Both the position numbers and the translations under genes were made by a program. Positions 45,514-55,170 of a stretch of DNA of 64,000 nucleotides are shown piece by piece. The stretch lies in NCBI RefSeq assembly GCF_013009345.1, contig NZ_JABELE010000006.1, positions 62,001-126,000 on the forward strand. The letters run 5' to 3'. Origin of the DNA: Acinetobacter geminorum (GTDB taxonomy: Bacteria > Pseudomonadota > Gammaproteobacteria > Pseudomonadales > Moraxellaceae). Positions within the stretch are counted from its first letter, which is position 1, and each line of letters starts with the position of its first letter. Under the pieces are notes generated by a model. That model saw only the letters and a list, made by a program, of their open reading frames with translations. It did not search any database and was not told where the DNA came from.

Positions 45514-46052
45514 GGTAATAGACTCCGTACATCGATTGGTGCACTTTCTTTTTGTGCTTGACCTTTCTCTTTACCGCTAATTGCCATACCCGTTACACGG
45601 TAGAAGTTGTAGTCTGGGTATTTGCCTGGACCTGAAATGAGTAAGTTTTCTTTCTCATAAACAAGGTCTTGACGTACATATTCGCCTAACTCGAAGTCTG
45701 GTGTGAGCTGAATCGCAGTTGTTGGACAAGCTTCTTCACACATACCGCAGAAAATACAACGCGAGAAGTTGATACGGAAAAACTCCGGATACCAACGACC
45801 ATCTTCTGTTTCTGCTTTTTGTAGTGAGATACAGCCAACCGGACATGCAACCGCACATAGGTTACATGCTACGCAACGCTCTTCCCCATCAGGGTCACGC
45901 GTTAATACAATACGACCACGAAAGCGTGGCGGCACAATCTGTTCAGCCGGAACTTCTGGATATAAAATCGTGTCACGTTTACGCGTTGCATGGCTAAACA
46001 CCATGAGTAACGTACGTACAATTGATCCGAATCCAGCTAGAAATTTATACAT
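45510..46052 (-). CDS. nuoI: NADH-quinone oxidoreductase subunit I
   Basis: A peripheral subunit with two [4Fe-4S] clusters (N6a, N6b). 180 aa; the ligand motifs CVACNLCAVACPVGC and CIFCGMCEEACPTTA are complete. It passes electrons toward NuoB. It starts 18 bp after nuoH. Confidence 0.97.
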   Translation of the reverse strand: MYKFLAGFGSIVRTLLMVFSHATRKRDTILYPEVPAEQIVPPRFRGRIVLTRDPDGEERCVACNLCAVACPVGCISLQKAETEDGRWYPEFFRINFSRCIFCGMCEEACPTTAIQLTPDFELGEYVRQDLVYEKENLLISGPGKYPDYNFYRVTGMAISGKEKGQAQKESAPIDVRSLLP

Positions 46053-46070
46053 TTTGTACTCCCTGCTGTC

Positions 46071-47087
46071 CTAGGCCTGATTCATCAGAATCACAGCACC
46101 AGTCACTAACAAATTGACCAACGCCAATGGCAAACAAATTTTCCAACCAAAGTTCATGACTTGGTCATAACGTGGACGCATTAAAGAACCACGTGCCAAT
46201 ACAAACATCATTACAAAGAATGCTGTTTTAATCACAAACCAGAATACTGGTGGAACAAATGGAATTTCTAAATTAAATGGCGCTAACCAGCCACCAAAGA
46301 ATAAAGTCACGATCAATGCAGAGATCAGTACCACGTTGACATACTCAGCAACGAAGAACATCCCCCATTTCATACCACCATATTCAACATGGTAACCTTC
46401 TGCCAATTCTTGTTCTGCTTCTGGTTGGTCAAATGGATGACGGTGAGTTACCGCAACACCAGCAACCACAAAGATCAAGAAACCTAAGAATTGTGGAATA
46501 ACGAACCAAATATCGCGTTGTGCTTCAACAATTTCACGAAGGTTAAATGAGCCTGCAATTGCAACTACACCCATCAATGAAATACCCAAGAATACTTCAT
46601 AAGAAATGGTTTGAGCTGCTGAACGTAAACCACCAAGCAATGAGTATTTGTTATTTGAAGCCCAGCCACCAAATAATACTGCGTAAACCGCAATACCAGC
46701 CATTGCCATGAAGAACAACAAACCGATACTCATGTCGGCAACACCCAATGAAGGACTCACCGGGATCACCATGAACGAAAGAACCGCTGTTGCCATTGCA
46801 ACAGCTGGTGCTAAACGGAATGTAAGTTTGTCAGCAAATTTTGGTGTCCAGTCTTCTTTGAACATGATCTTGAGCATGTCGGCAACGATCTGGAACATAC
46901 CGCCAGGACCAACACGGTTTGGACCATAACGGTCTTGCCACCAAGCAAGTAAACGACGCTCAATAAAAGACATCAACGCAGCAACTAAAACCACAATAAG
47001 CAGAATTACGACTGCTTGAACGACAGCGTAAGCAATTGGCCAGTTCTCAGCCCAAAGTGGCGTTTGACGTATAATTTCTTGATTCAT
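46071..47087 (-). CDS. nuoH: NADH-quinone oxidoreductase subunit H
   Basis: A membrane subunit at the quinone-binding junction with the peripheral arm. 338 aa, about eight helices. Conserved ERRLLAWWQDRYGPNRVGP, GGWASNNKYSLLGGLRSAAQ and the acidic loop FDQPEAEQELAEGYHVEYGG are present. 3 bp after nuoG. Confidence 0.97.
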   Translation of the reverse strand: MNQEIIRQTPLWAENWPIAYAVVQAVVILLIVVLVAALMSFIERRLLAWWQDRYGPNRVGPGGMFQIVADMLKIMFKEDWTPKFADKLTFRLAPAVAMATAVLSFMVIPVSPSLGVADMSIGLLFFMAMAGIAVYAVLFGGWASNNKYSLLGGLRSAAQTISYEVFLGISLMGVVAIAGSFNLREIVEAQRDIWFVIPQFLGFLIFVVAGVAVTHRHPFDQPEAEQELAEGYHVEYGGMKWGMFFVAEYVNVVLISALIVTLFFGGWLAPFNLEIPFVPPVFWFVIKTAFFVMMFVLARGSLMRPRYDQVMNFGWKICLPLALVNLLVTGAVILMNQA

Positions 47088-47090
47088 GAA

Positions 47091-49775
47091 TTACACTCCT
47101 AAAGCCACTGAAACAGGCTCAGCTAGTGACACCATTGGTGCTAAACCAACTGGGTAACCAATATAACCTGTAGGTAAATATTCAATTACTTGTACCGGCA
47201 AGCTCACAGTCGTTTCGCCTGCTTTTACTGTAATGCGTTGACCTTCTTGAAGGTTCAAACGAGTTGCATCTTGTTCGCCCACTGCAAACACAGCTTCAGG
47301 AATACGAGTTTCCATTGCAGGTGTTTTAATCGTGAATTCACCAGAACCAAAAATATGATGCATTGGTACTAAGCGGAAACTTTCAGGGTTTGCAACTACT
47401 GGCACTGGAGCAACGTAGCTACGTGCAGGACGTTTTGCCAAGCGATCGAATAAACGAACACCAGAATCACCACCTTTTAAGTGACCACCGACTTCATCTT
47501 GGTATTTATTCCAAGATTGTGGGGAGTTCCAACCCGGAGCCCATGCAAATGGTACTAATGATGATGCTTTTTGCGGACCCACATAACCTTCCATTGAGAA
47601 TGTTAATGCTGAATCTGGATCAGTAGGCTGTTTAGGTTCATGAACCGATAACGGCGCACGCATTGCTGTACGACCTGAATAACGACGTGGTTCACGCGCG
47701 ATTTTCAAGCCATGTACACGGTAACCTGCATCAGGTGCAACGTCTTGGATAGCTTCAAGTACTGGTACATTTTTCACGATGCTTTCAATTACATCGTCAA
47801 GCAATGTCCAATCTACAGCCTTACCTTTAATGCCAGTTTCAATGGCATGTAACCAACGCCATGATTCTTTAATTGCATATTCAGGTTTGTAGTAGCTTGG
47901 ATCGTAAACTTGATAGAAACGCTGTGCACGACCTTCTTGACTTACAACAGTACCATCACCCTCTGCAAAGCTTGCTGCTGAAAGAACGATATCAGCCTGT
48001 TTCACAGTTTCAGTTTCACTGTGATCAAGCACGATTACTGTTTCAGCTTTATCTAATGCAGCTTGTACTTGGGCAGCTGGTAAGCGACGGAACAAGTCAT
48101 TTTCAACAATAACAAGTGTGTCGTAATCTTGAGCAAATGCTTGTTCAAGGCTTAAACCACCGAACAATGCTAAGCCCATAGAGTTCACTTCAGGAACTAC
48201 AAGACTTAAACCAGCTTTAGAACCTAGGTTCTGAGTCAACTGTGCTGCAGCTTCCATAATAGAAGCATCTTGCAAGCTTGTACCCGCAATAATTAATGGT
48301 TTGTTTGCTGCTTTTAGAGTGTCAGCAATGGTTTGAGCAAATGCTTTTGCATCTTCATCTAAACCACTTACAACTTCACCATTCACTACTGCAGCAACTG
48401 CAAAGCCTAAACGTGCGATGTCATTTGGAGAAGCAACCACTTCACCAGTTGCAACGTCAGCAAGACGAGTTTGAGTTGCAGCTAAAATGTAAACTGGAGA
48501 TTTTGCTTCTTGGCCAATACGTTGTACAGGCTCAGCTAACCAATCTGGTGTACGTGTTTTTGCAGCCATTTCACGTGCTTTGTTTTTCGCAGCTTGGCGA
48601 ACAGACAATGCCATGCGAGGTGCAGTTTGAGTTAGGTCTTCACCTAAGATCAGAACAGCATCATAGCTTTCAATTTCACGCATATTCGGGTTGTAGATAC
48701 CCTCGGTTTGCATGATAGATGCAGCAAGTTCAACAAGCTTTTGCTCTTTTTGTGCAATACCAGTTGAATAATTTGCCTGACCTACAAGCTCACGTAATGC
48801 ATAGTTCGATTCCAAGCTTGCGCGAGGAGAACCAATACCCAAAACTTTCTTGCCTTGAAGCTTAGCAATCGCTTGATCGAGAGCTTGATCGACAGAAACA
48901 GTTGCAACAGTTTCACCATTACGGAACTGAGGCTGACGTGGACGGTCTGCACGGTTTACATAACCTGTGCCAAAACGACCTTTGTCACAAAGGAAATACT
49001 GGTTAACCGAACCATTAAAACGGTTTTCGACACGACGAATTTCACCATAGCGTTCACCCGGAGAAATGTTACAGCCTGAAGAGCAGCCTTGACACACGCT
49101 TGGTGCATACTGCATATCCCACTTACGGTTATAACGCTCTGAATGAGTCTTATCAGTGAATACACCTGTTGGACATACTTCAGTCAAGTTACCAGAGAAT
49201 TCAGACTCTAAAGTACCTGATTCCGGACGACCAAAGTAAACACGAGATGCATTGGCATATACGCCAAAATCTGTACCGCCCGCATAGTCTTTGTAGTAAC
49301 GAACACAACGGTAACAAGCAATACAGCGGTTCATTTCATGCGCAATGAATGAGCCAAGTTCTTGGTTGTAATGCGTACGTTTTGTAAAACGATAGCGACG
49401 ACGGTCATGACCTGTCATTACAGTCATATCTTGTAAATGACAGTGACCACCCTCTTCACAAACTGGACAGTCGTGTGGGTGGTTGGTCATCAAAAATTCA
49501 ACAATAGATGCACGGAAATCCGTTGCTTCTTTGTCTTCAATTGAGATATAGGTATTGTCAGATGCTGGTGTCATGCAAGACATGACTAAACGACCACGCG
49601 TATCTTCTGGATTCGCATATTGCGTAACAGCACATTGACGGCAAGAACCAACCGAACCTAAGGATGGATGCCAACAAAAATATGGGATGTCGATGCCCAG
49701 ACTCAAACATGCTTGTAGCAAGTTTTCCGAGCCGTTGACTTCATACGATTTTCCATCGACATGAATTGTAGCCAT
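47091..49775 (-). CDS. nuoG: NADH-quinone oxidoreductase subunit G
   Basis: The large Fe-S subunit, 894 aa. The N-terminal [2Fe-2S] domain has CWHPSLGSVGSCRQC; the His-Cys cluster motif is CPVCEEGGHCH; the next cluster is CIACYRCVRY; the fourth is CQGCSSGCNIS with a later CDKGRFG, the extra N7-type cluster ligands as in E. coli NuoG. A molybdopterin-oxidoreductase-like domain without catalytic function fills the rest. 11 bp after nuoF. Confidence 0.97.
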   Translation of the reverse strand: MATIHVDGKSYEVNGSENLLQACLSLGIDIPYFCWHPSLGSVGSCRQCAVTQYANPEDTRGRLVMSCMTPASDNTYISIEDKEATDFRASIVEFLMTNHPHDCPVCEEGGHCHLQDMTVMTGHDRRRYRFTKRTHYNQELGSFIAHEMNRCIACYRCVRYYKDYAGGTDFGVYANASRVYFGRPESGTLESEFSGNLTEVCPTGVFTDKTHSERYNRKWDMQYAPSVCQGCSSGCNISPGERYGEIRRVENRFNGSVNQYFLCDKGRFGTGYVNRADRPRQPQFRNGETVATVSVDQALDQAIAKLQGKKVLGIGSPRASLESNYALRELVGQANYSTGIAQKEQKLVELAASIMQTEGIYNPNMREIESYDAVLILGEDLTQTAPRMALSVRQAAKNKAREMAAKTRTPDWLAEPVQRIGQEAKSPVYILAATQTRLADVATGEVVASPNDIARLGFAVAAVVNGEVVSGLDEDAKAFAQTIADTLKAANKPLIIAGTSLQDASIMEAAAQLTQNLGSKAGLSLVVPEVNSMGLALFGGLSLEQAFAQDYDTLVIVENDLFRRLPAAQVQAALDKAETVIVLDHSETETVKQADIVLSAASFAEGDGTVVSQEGRAQRFYQVYDPSYYKPEYAIKESWRWLHAIETGIKGKAVDWTLLDDVIESIVKNVPVLEAIQDVAPDAGYRVHGLKIAREPRRYSGRTAMRAPLSVHEPKQPTDPDSALTFSMEGYVGPQKASSLVPFAWAPGWNSPQSWNKYQDEVGGHLKGGDSGVRLFDRLAKRPARSYVAPVPVVANPESFRLVPMHHIFGSGEFTIKTPAMETRIPEAVFAVGEQDATRLNLQEGQRITVKAGETTVSLPVQVIEYLPTGYIGYPVGLAPMVSLAEPVSVALGV

Positions 49776-49786
49776 AGTCGAATTCC

Positions 49787-51118
49787 TTAAGCTTGTTCTA
49801 CGTTGCTGGTTTGCACGACAGGACGATTCGTCACTTTCGCTTCAAACTCACCACGGAAATGTTTGAGTGCGCCCATAAGCGGCTCCATCGCACCTGGTGC
49901 GTGGGCACAGAAAGTTTTACCGATCCATAATTTACGAGTTAGTTCTTGTAAATGGTCGATATCTTCTTTCTTACCTTCGCCTGATTCAAGTGCTTTAAGC
50001 GCTTTAACAGCCCATGGCAAACCATCACGACATGGTGTACAGAAACCACATGATTCACGCGCAAAGAACTCTTCTAAGTTACGAGTGAGCGATACCATAC
50101 ATTGAGTTTCATCTACCACCATTAACAAACATGTTCCCAAACGAGAACCTGCTTTCATAATCGTGTCTGCATCCATTGGTAAATCAATAGTATCTGCTGG
50201 TAAAAAGTCAGTTGAAGCACCACCCGGCAACCATGCTTTGAGCTTTAAGCCCTCACGCATACCACCGGCATGATCTTCAATCACTTCACGCGCAGTTGTA
50301 CCAAATGGCAATTCCCAAAGACCCGGGAATTTAACTTTACCCGATGCACCATAAATTTTAGTGCCTGGATCTTTTGATTTACCAGCTGATAAACCGATAT
50401 ACCACTCTGGTCCACGAAGCATGATTGCTGGCAAGTTGTTATAAGTTTCAACGTTGTTCACAATCGTCGGACGGCCCCATGCTCCTGCAACTTGCGGGAA
50501 CGGTGGCTTAGTACGTGGGTTAGCACGACGGCCTTCAAGCGAGTTAATCAATGCAGTTTCTTCACCACAGATATAACGCCCTGCACCCGTATGTACATGC
50601 AGATCAAAATTCCAGCCAGAACCTAAGATATTTTCGCCTAAATAACCTTTAGCACGAATCTGTTCTAACGCTTCATTTAGATATTGAGCAGCTTCGATGT
50701 ATTCACCACGGATAAAGATATAACCTTGAGTTGCTTCTAAGGTATAACCCGCAATTAACATCCCTTCGATCAATTGATGTGGAAGTTTTTCCATCAACAA
50801 ACGGTCTTTAAAGGTACCCGGTTCCATTTCGTCGGCATTACAAATCAAATAACGTGGACCACCATCATTTGGTGCCATCAATGACCATTTAATACCTGCT
50901 GGGAAACCCGCACCACCACGACCTTTTACAGTTGCAGCTTTAATGACGTCTAACACTTCAGCAGGTTTCATGCCCAGTGCTTTTTTAAAGCCAGCATAAC
51001 CTTCAAGTGCTTCGTAATCATCAGCACTACGTACCGCTTCTTGTTTACTTAAACGCCAAGTAAGCGGATGAGTTTCTGGATTACCGTCGCCATAAATTGG
51101 TTTTGGTTCAGTATTCAT
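49787..51118 (-). CDS. nuoF: NADH-quinone oxidoreductase subunit F
   Basis: The NADH- and FMN-binding subunit with cluster N3. 443 aa; GRGGAGFPAGIKWSLMA (FMN), CGEETALINSLEGRR (NADH), and ESCGFCTPCRDG plus a later Cys in GKTFCAHAPG for the cluster. ATGA overlap with nuoE. Confidence 0.97.
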   Translation of the reverse strand: MNTEPKPIYGDGNPETHPLTWRLSKQEAVRSADDYEALEGYAGFKKALGMKPAEVLDVIKAATVKGRGGAGFPAGIKWSLMAPNDGGPRYLICNADEMEPGTFKDRLLMEKLPHQLIEGMLIAGYTLEATQGYIFIRGEYIEAAQYLNEALEQIRAKGYLGENILGSGWNFDLHVHTGAGRYICGEETALINSLEGRRANPRTKPPFPQVAGAWGRPTIVNNVETYNNLPAIMLRGPEWYIGLSAGKSKDPGTKIYGASGKVKFPGLWELPFGTTAREVIEDHAGGMREGLKLKAWLPGGASTDFLPADTIDLPMDADTIMKAGSRLGTCLLMVVDETQCMVSLTRNLEEFFARESCGFCTPCRDGLPWAVKALKALESGEGKKEDIDHLQELTRKLWIGKTFCAHAPGAMEPLMGALKHFRGEFEAKVTNRPVVQTSNVEQA

Positions 51119-51624
51119 ACATACTTCTCCAATAACTGTTTAATTGATGTCACTTCGACTAAACCGTGAGTATCTTCATCAATCATTAAAGTTGGGCCTT
51201 TGTCGCAGTTGCCTAGGCAGCAAATTGGAAGCAGTGTAAAACGACCATCTGGTGTCGTTTGACCATACTGAATTCCTAATTCACGCTGGAATGCTTCAGC
51301 AAGTGTTTCTGCACCCATTAAGAAGCAAGCAATTGAGTCGCAAAGCAAAATTACGTGACGACCTACCGGATGGCGATAGATACGGTTGTAAAATGTTGCA
51401 ACACCTTCCAAATCAGCAACACTCATCGACAACAACTGTGCGATGGCATTCATTTGAGCGTCATCTACCCAACCATTACGGCGCTGTACACACTTCAATG
51501 CATCCAAAGAGGCTGCACGAGGGTATGGATAGTGACCAATGTGATGTTCGATTTCGTGAATTTCTTCCGCAGTCAAAATCCCTTCAACATTCACACGTGG
51601 TTTTTTATCAGTCAAAATCATCAT
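51115..51624 (-). CDS. nuoE: NADH-quinone oxidoreductase subunit E
   Basis: A thioredoxin-fold [2Fe-2S] subunit (N1a), 169 aa. Ligand pairs are C-x4-C in LCDSIACFLMG and C-x3-C in CCLGNCDKGP. 13 bp after nuoCD. Confidence 0.96.
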   Translation of the reverse strand: MMILTDKKPRVNVEGILTAEEIHEIEHHIGHYPYPRAASLDALKCVQRRNGWVDDAQMNAIAQLLSMSVADLEGVATFYNRIYRHPVGRHVILLCDSIACFLMGAETLAEAFQRELGIQYGQTTPDGRFTLLPICCLGNCDKGPTLMIDEDTHGLVEVTSIKQLLEKYV

Positions 51625-51637
51625 TATGTGTTACCTC

Positions 51638-53425
51638 TTAGCGATCCACGTCAGCCATAACCACGTCAATGGTCGCCAGATAAATGATTAAGTCAGATAC
51701 TAAACTTCCGTTAATCACTGAAGGCATTTGCTGTAAGTGAGTAAACGTCGGTGTACGAATACGAGTACGATAACTCATGGTCGCTTTATCTGAAGTCAAG
51801 TAGTAAGTACTTGCACCTTTAACCACTTCAGTCATAAATGATGACTCGCCCGCTGGCATGACAGGACCCCATGAAACGCTCAAGAAGTGCGTAATCAAGG
51901 TTTCAATATCTTGTAATGTCTTATCTTTCGGTGGTGGAACAGCCAATGGATGATCCGCTTTGTATGGACCAGAAGGCATGTTATCCAAGCACTGTTGAAT
52001 AATTTTTAGCGACTCGGTAATTTCACGGAAGTGAACAAGCACACGTGCGTATGCATCGCCTTCATACTCAACCGGCACATCAAAATCGAAGTTTTCATAG
52101 CCGCTGTATGGACGATATTTACGAACGTCAAAATCGATACCTGTTGCACGTAAACCAGTACCAGTTACACCCCATGCGAGTGCAGATTTGGCATCGTATT
52201 GTGCAACATTACGCGTACGACCAATAAACACAGAGTTTTTCAATGCAGCGGTGTAGTATTCGTTTAAGCGTTTAGGCATCCACTCTAGCAATTCTTTAAC
52301 AAGCTTTTGCCAGTTGTTTGGAAGATCGTGTGCTGTACCACCAATACGGAACCATGCTGGATGCATACGGTAACCCGTGATTGCTTCAACAATGTCGTAA
52401 ACTTTTTGACGGTCCGCGAACATATAGAATACTGGTGTCATACCACCGGCATCCTGAATTGCCGTACCACAGAATAACAAGTGGTTATTAATACGGAACA
52501 ATTCGTTCAACATGACACGAATAACTTGTGCACGCTCAGGAACTTTAATGCCTGCCATTTGCTCTACAGCCATCACATACGGCATGTTTTGAGCACAACC
52601 ACCTAAGTAGTCAACACGGTCAGTATAAGGAATGAAAGAATGCCATGTTTGACGTTCAGCCATCTTTTCCACACCACGGTGGTGATAACCGATATCAGGT
52701 ACACAGTCCTTCACTTCTTCGCCATCTAACTGCAATACAACACGGAACGCACCATGTGCAGATGGGTGGTTAGGACCCAAGTTCAGGAACATGAAGTCTT
52801 CATCAGCGTTACCACGCTTAAGACCCCAGTCTTCCGGCACAAAACGTAAGTGCTCTTGTTCAAAGTCTTGTTTCGCTTTGTCTTGCATATACGGCGTATA
52901 TTCTGTCGCACGTGCTGAATATTCTTTACGAAGCGGATGACCTTCCCAATAGGTTGGCAGCAAAATACGACGGAGCATTGGATGCCCTTCGAAATTGATA
53001 CCGAACATATCGTAAGCTTCACGTTCATACCAGTTGGCATTTGGCCAGATATTTGTCGCTGTCGGAATGTTTAGATCATTTTCGTTCAAGGCAACCTTGA
53101 TACGAATGTCACTATTACGCTCAAGCGATAATAAATGATAGAACACAGTGAAGTCAGATGCTGGTAAACCATCACGATGAACACGTAAACGCTCATCCAT
53201 CGCAGATAAGTCAAACAGCATTACATACGGACGTTCCACTTTACGCAGGAACATAAGGACTTCTTGCACGCGTGCGCGCTCGACCCAGACTGTTGGAAAC
53301 TCTTCAAAAGTCGCCTGCACGTAAAAGTTCTCACCAAATTTGGTTTTGAGCTCTTCTACAATTGCAAATGCTGGGCGTGAATCAACTGCTGTTGACTCTG
53401 GCATAGCAATGTCAGTTTCAGCCAT
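51638..53425 (-). CDS. nuoC: NADH-quinone oxidoreductase fused subunit C/D
   Basis: A single 595-aa chain combining NuoC (about 1-190; signature NWYEREAYDMFGINFEGHP) and NuoD (about 210-595; LNLGPNHPSAHGAFRVVLQ and GYHHRGVEKMAE). The NuoD part lines the quinone site with NuoB. The same fusion exists in E. coli (nuoC, also called nuoCD). It follows nuoB after 84 bp, the largest gap in the operon. Confidence 0.97.
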   Translation of the reverse strand: MAETDIAMPESTAVDSRPAFAIVEELKTKFGENFYVQATFEEFPTVWVERARVQEVLMFLRKVERPYVMLFDLSAMDERLRVHRDGLPASDFTVFYHLLSLERNSDIRIKVALNENDLNIPTATNIWPNANWYEREAYDMFGINFEGHPMLRRILLPTYWEGHPLRKEYSARATEYTPYMQDKAKQDFEQEHLRFVPEDWGLKRGNADEDFMFLNLGPNHPSAHGAFRVVLQLDGEEVKDCVPDIGYHHRGVEKMAERQTWHSFIPYTDRVDYLGGCAQNMPYVMAVEQMAGIKVPERAQVIRVMLNELFRINNHLLFCGTAIQDAGGMTPVFYMFADRQKVYDIVEAITGYRMHPAWFRIGGTAHDLPNNWQKLVKELLEWMPKRLNEYYTAALKNSVFIGRTRNVAQYDAKSALAWGVTGTGLRATGIDFDVRKYRPYSGYENFDFDVPVEYEGDAYARVLVHFREITESLKIIQQCLDNMPSGPYKADHPLAVPPPKDKTLQDIETLITHFLSVSWGPVMPAGESSFMTEVVKGASTYYLTSDKATMSYRTRIRTPTFTHLQQMPSVINGSLVSDLIIYLATIDVVMADVDR

Positions 53426-53509
53426 TGGCTTGGCTTCCTATTTAATACAAATTCTGTCAATTTTCTCGATGAACATATCAGTTAGATATGTCAAAACACC
53501 GTCAAAAAA

Positions 53510-54187
53510 TTATTTAATCTCATCCATAGAGCGTAAGTTTTTAACGGCAATACGCTCTGCATTCTTACGATCACGTTCTGGCATCATCTTTGGCTTATAC
53601 ACTGGCTGAAGATCATCACCGATCACGGCAGAAAGCGGGCGTCGCTCTAATTGAATCTGGTCTTGTAAAAGCATTAAAGCTTGAATTAATGCTTCAGGAC
53701 GAGGCGGACAACCTGGGACGTACACGTCAACAGGAATAATTTTGTCTACACCTTGTACTACTGAATAGATGTCGTACATACCTCCAGAGTTTGCACAAGC
53801 ACCCATCGAAATGACCCATTTAGGCTCTAACATCTGTTCATACAGACGCTGAATAACTGGTGCCATTTTTACGAAACAGGTACCTGCAACAATCATCAAG
53901 TCAGCCTGACGAGGTGAAGCACGGATAACCTCTGCACCGAAACGTGACAAGTCATGCACACCTGTTAAGGTCGTTGCATATTCGACGTAACAACATGAGG
54001 TACCAAAGTTAAATGGCCACAAAGAGTTTTTACGTCCCCAGTTTACTGCTGTATGCAAGACATCCTCTAAACGAGTCATGAATACGTTTTTATTCACTTC
54101 CTCTTCAAGTGGATCCGTCACAATTTGACGTTCTTGCAATGGGTATTGATCAGCATCCGGATTCGCGCGGGTCAGAGTATATTTCAT
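53510..54187 (-). CDS. nuoB: NADH-quinone oxidoreductase subunit B
   Basis: Carries cluster N2, the last before quinone. 225 aa; ligands are Cys65-Cys66 in GTSCCYVEYA, then Cys in GTCFVKMAP, and Cys in VYVPGCPPRPEAL. 6 bp after nuoA. Confidence 0.97.
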   Translation of the reverse strand: MKYTLTRANPDADQYPLQERQIVTDPLEEEVNKNVFMTRLEDVLHTAVNWGRKNSLWPFNFGTSCCYVEYATTLTGVHDLSRFGAEVIRASPRQADLMIVAGTCFVKMAPVIQRLYEQMLEPKWVISMGACANSGGMYDIYSVVQGVDKIIPVDVYVPGCPPRPEALIQALMLLQDQIQLERRPLSAVIGDDLQPVYKPKMMPERDRKNAERIAVKNLRSMDEIK

Positions 54188-54193
54188 CCCGAC

Positions 54194-54745
54194 TTACTCC
54201 TTTTCAGATGACAATGCAGGTGTAGTTTTTGACTTAACACGACCTGATGATTGAGCTGGAATCTGGCCTGTAGGGTCAGTTACGAGCTCTTCAATAGAAT
54301 TAAAGCGTGTAATTTCAGCAATGTTCATTGTTGGTGAACCGATTTTAACCGCCTCACCTGCTGATTTACGGCGATCTGCTGGTGACCAACTTAAAGCACC
54401 TACAGAGAAGGCATAAACAAGCGCAATCAATAAATCAACGACAAAGATCACTACAGTGGTATATCCCAACCACCCTACTTCACGCACAGAAGTAGACCAT
54501 GCATAGAGGTAAAGCGCCTCTAAGTCGAAAACAACAAAGAAAATTGCAACTAAATAGAACTTTGCAGACAGGCGAATGCGAGCGCCACCAGCACTCACGA
54601 CACCTGATTCAAACTGCTCTTGCTTAGCACGTCCCCACGATTTTCCCCCGAGGAGTAAGGGAACTGTGAGCATAAAGACGCAAAGAAATGTAACGCCGAT
54701 CACGAAGGCGATAATCGCCCAGTCGTATGGAGTAATGGCACTCAT
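54194..54745 (-). CDS. nuoA: NADH-quinone oxidoreductase subunit A, with C-terminal extension
   Basis: A three-helix membrane subunit next to NuoJ and NuoH. Conserved KFYLVAIFFVVFDLEALYLY is present. ATG 54745 (MSAITPYDW) is preferred over the frame opening at 54817, because it matches the family and has AGGAG about 10 nt upstream. At 183 aa it is longer than usual: about 50 extra polar residues follow the last helix (ending TTPALSSEKE). First gene of the operon. Confidence 0.93.
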   Translation of the reverse strand: MSAITPYDWAIIAFVIGVTFLCVFMLTVPLLLGGKSWGRAKQEQFESGVVSAGGARIRLSAKFYLVAIFFVVFDLEALYLYAWSTSVREVGWLGYTTVVIFVVDLLIALVYAFSVGALSWSPADRRKSAGEAVKIGSPTMNIAEITRFNSIEELVTDPTGQIPAQSSGRVKSKTTPALSSEKE

Positions 54746-55170
54746 GCGGGGATAACTCCTGGCAGGCCTATTATTTAACAAAGAATGTATGTATTGGCCT
54801 TCAAATACACCAAACACAAAATTAATCCCGCCAATTGTACCTGATTTCTAATTTCCCATGCTAGTTGAAGCGTCTTAGTCTTTCGGATGATTTTCTATAC
54901 AAAACTATTCATCTATGTGTTGTAAGGGGGGTTTCACCGCACATAATCGGTTTAATTAATAGTTTCTTTAATTATGATGATTTTTTTCATTTTTTAATTT
55001 TAGAATATTTACACAGTTGAACTGCTTATTAACTTTTTATAACTTACTTTTTTATAATATTAGTTTGTTTTTTATTGTATTCAGCTTCTCCTCTGAATTA
55101 TGATGAATGTTTAATCATGCATAATATTTTATTACTCTTGGATAAGAGTATTTATCATTAAGGGCAGCTG
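54746..55170. other. Promoter region between nuoA and the diguanylate cyclase gene
   Basis: A gap of 425 bp that must contain the nuo promoter. A minus-strand TACAAT sits in the stretch CAGGTACAATTGG (near 54830-54842) and might be a -10 element, but no fitting -35 is visible. The half near the cyclase is very AT-rich. I see no ORF, RNA gene or strong hairpin. Confidence 0.4.

Noticed and set aside
47190..49079. Several plus-strand ORFs opposite nuoG
   Set aside because: Shadows of nuoG, whose Fe-S motifs are complete on the minus strand.
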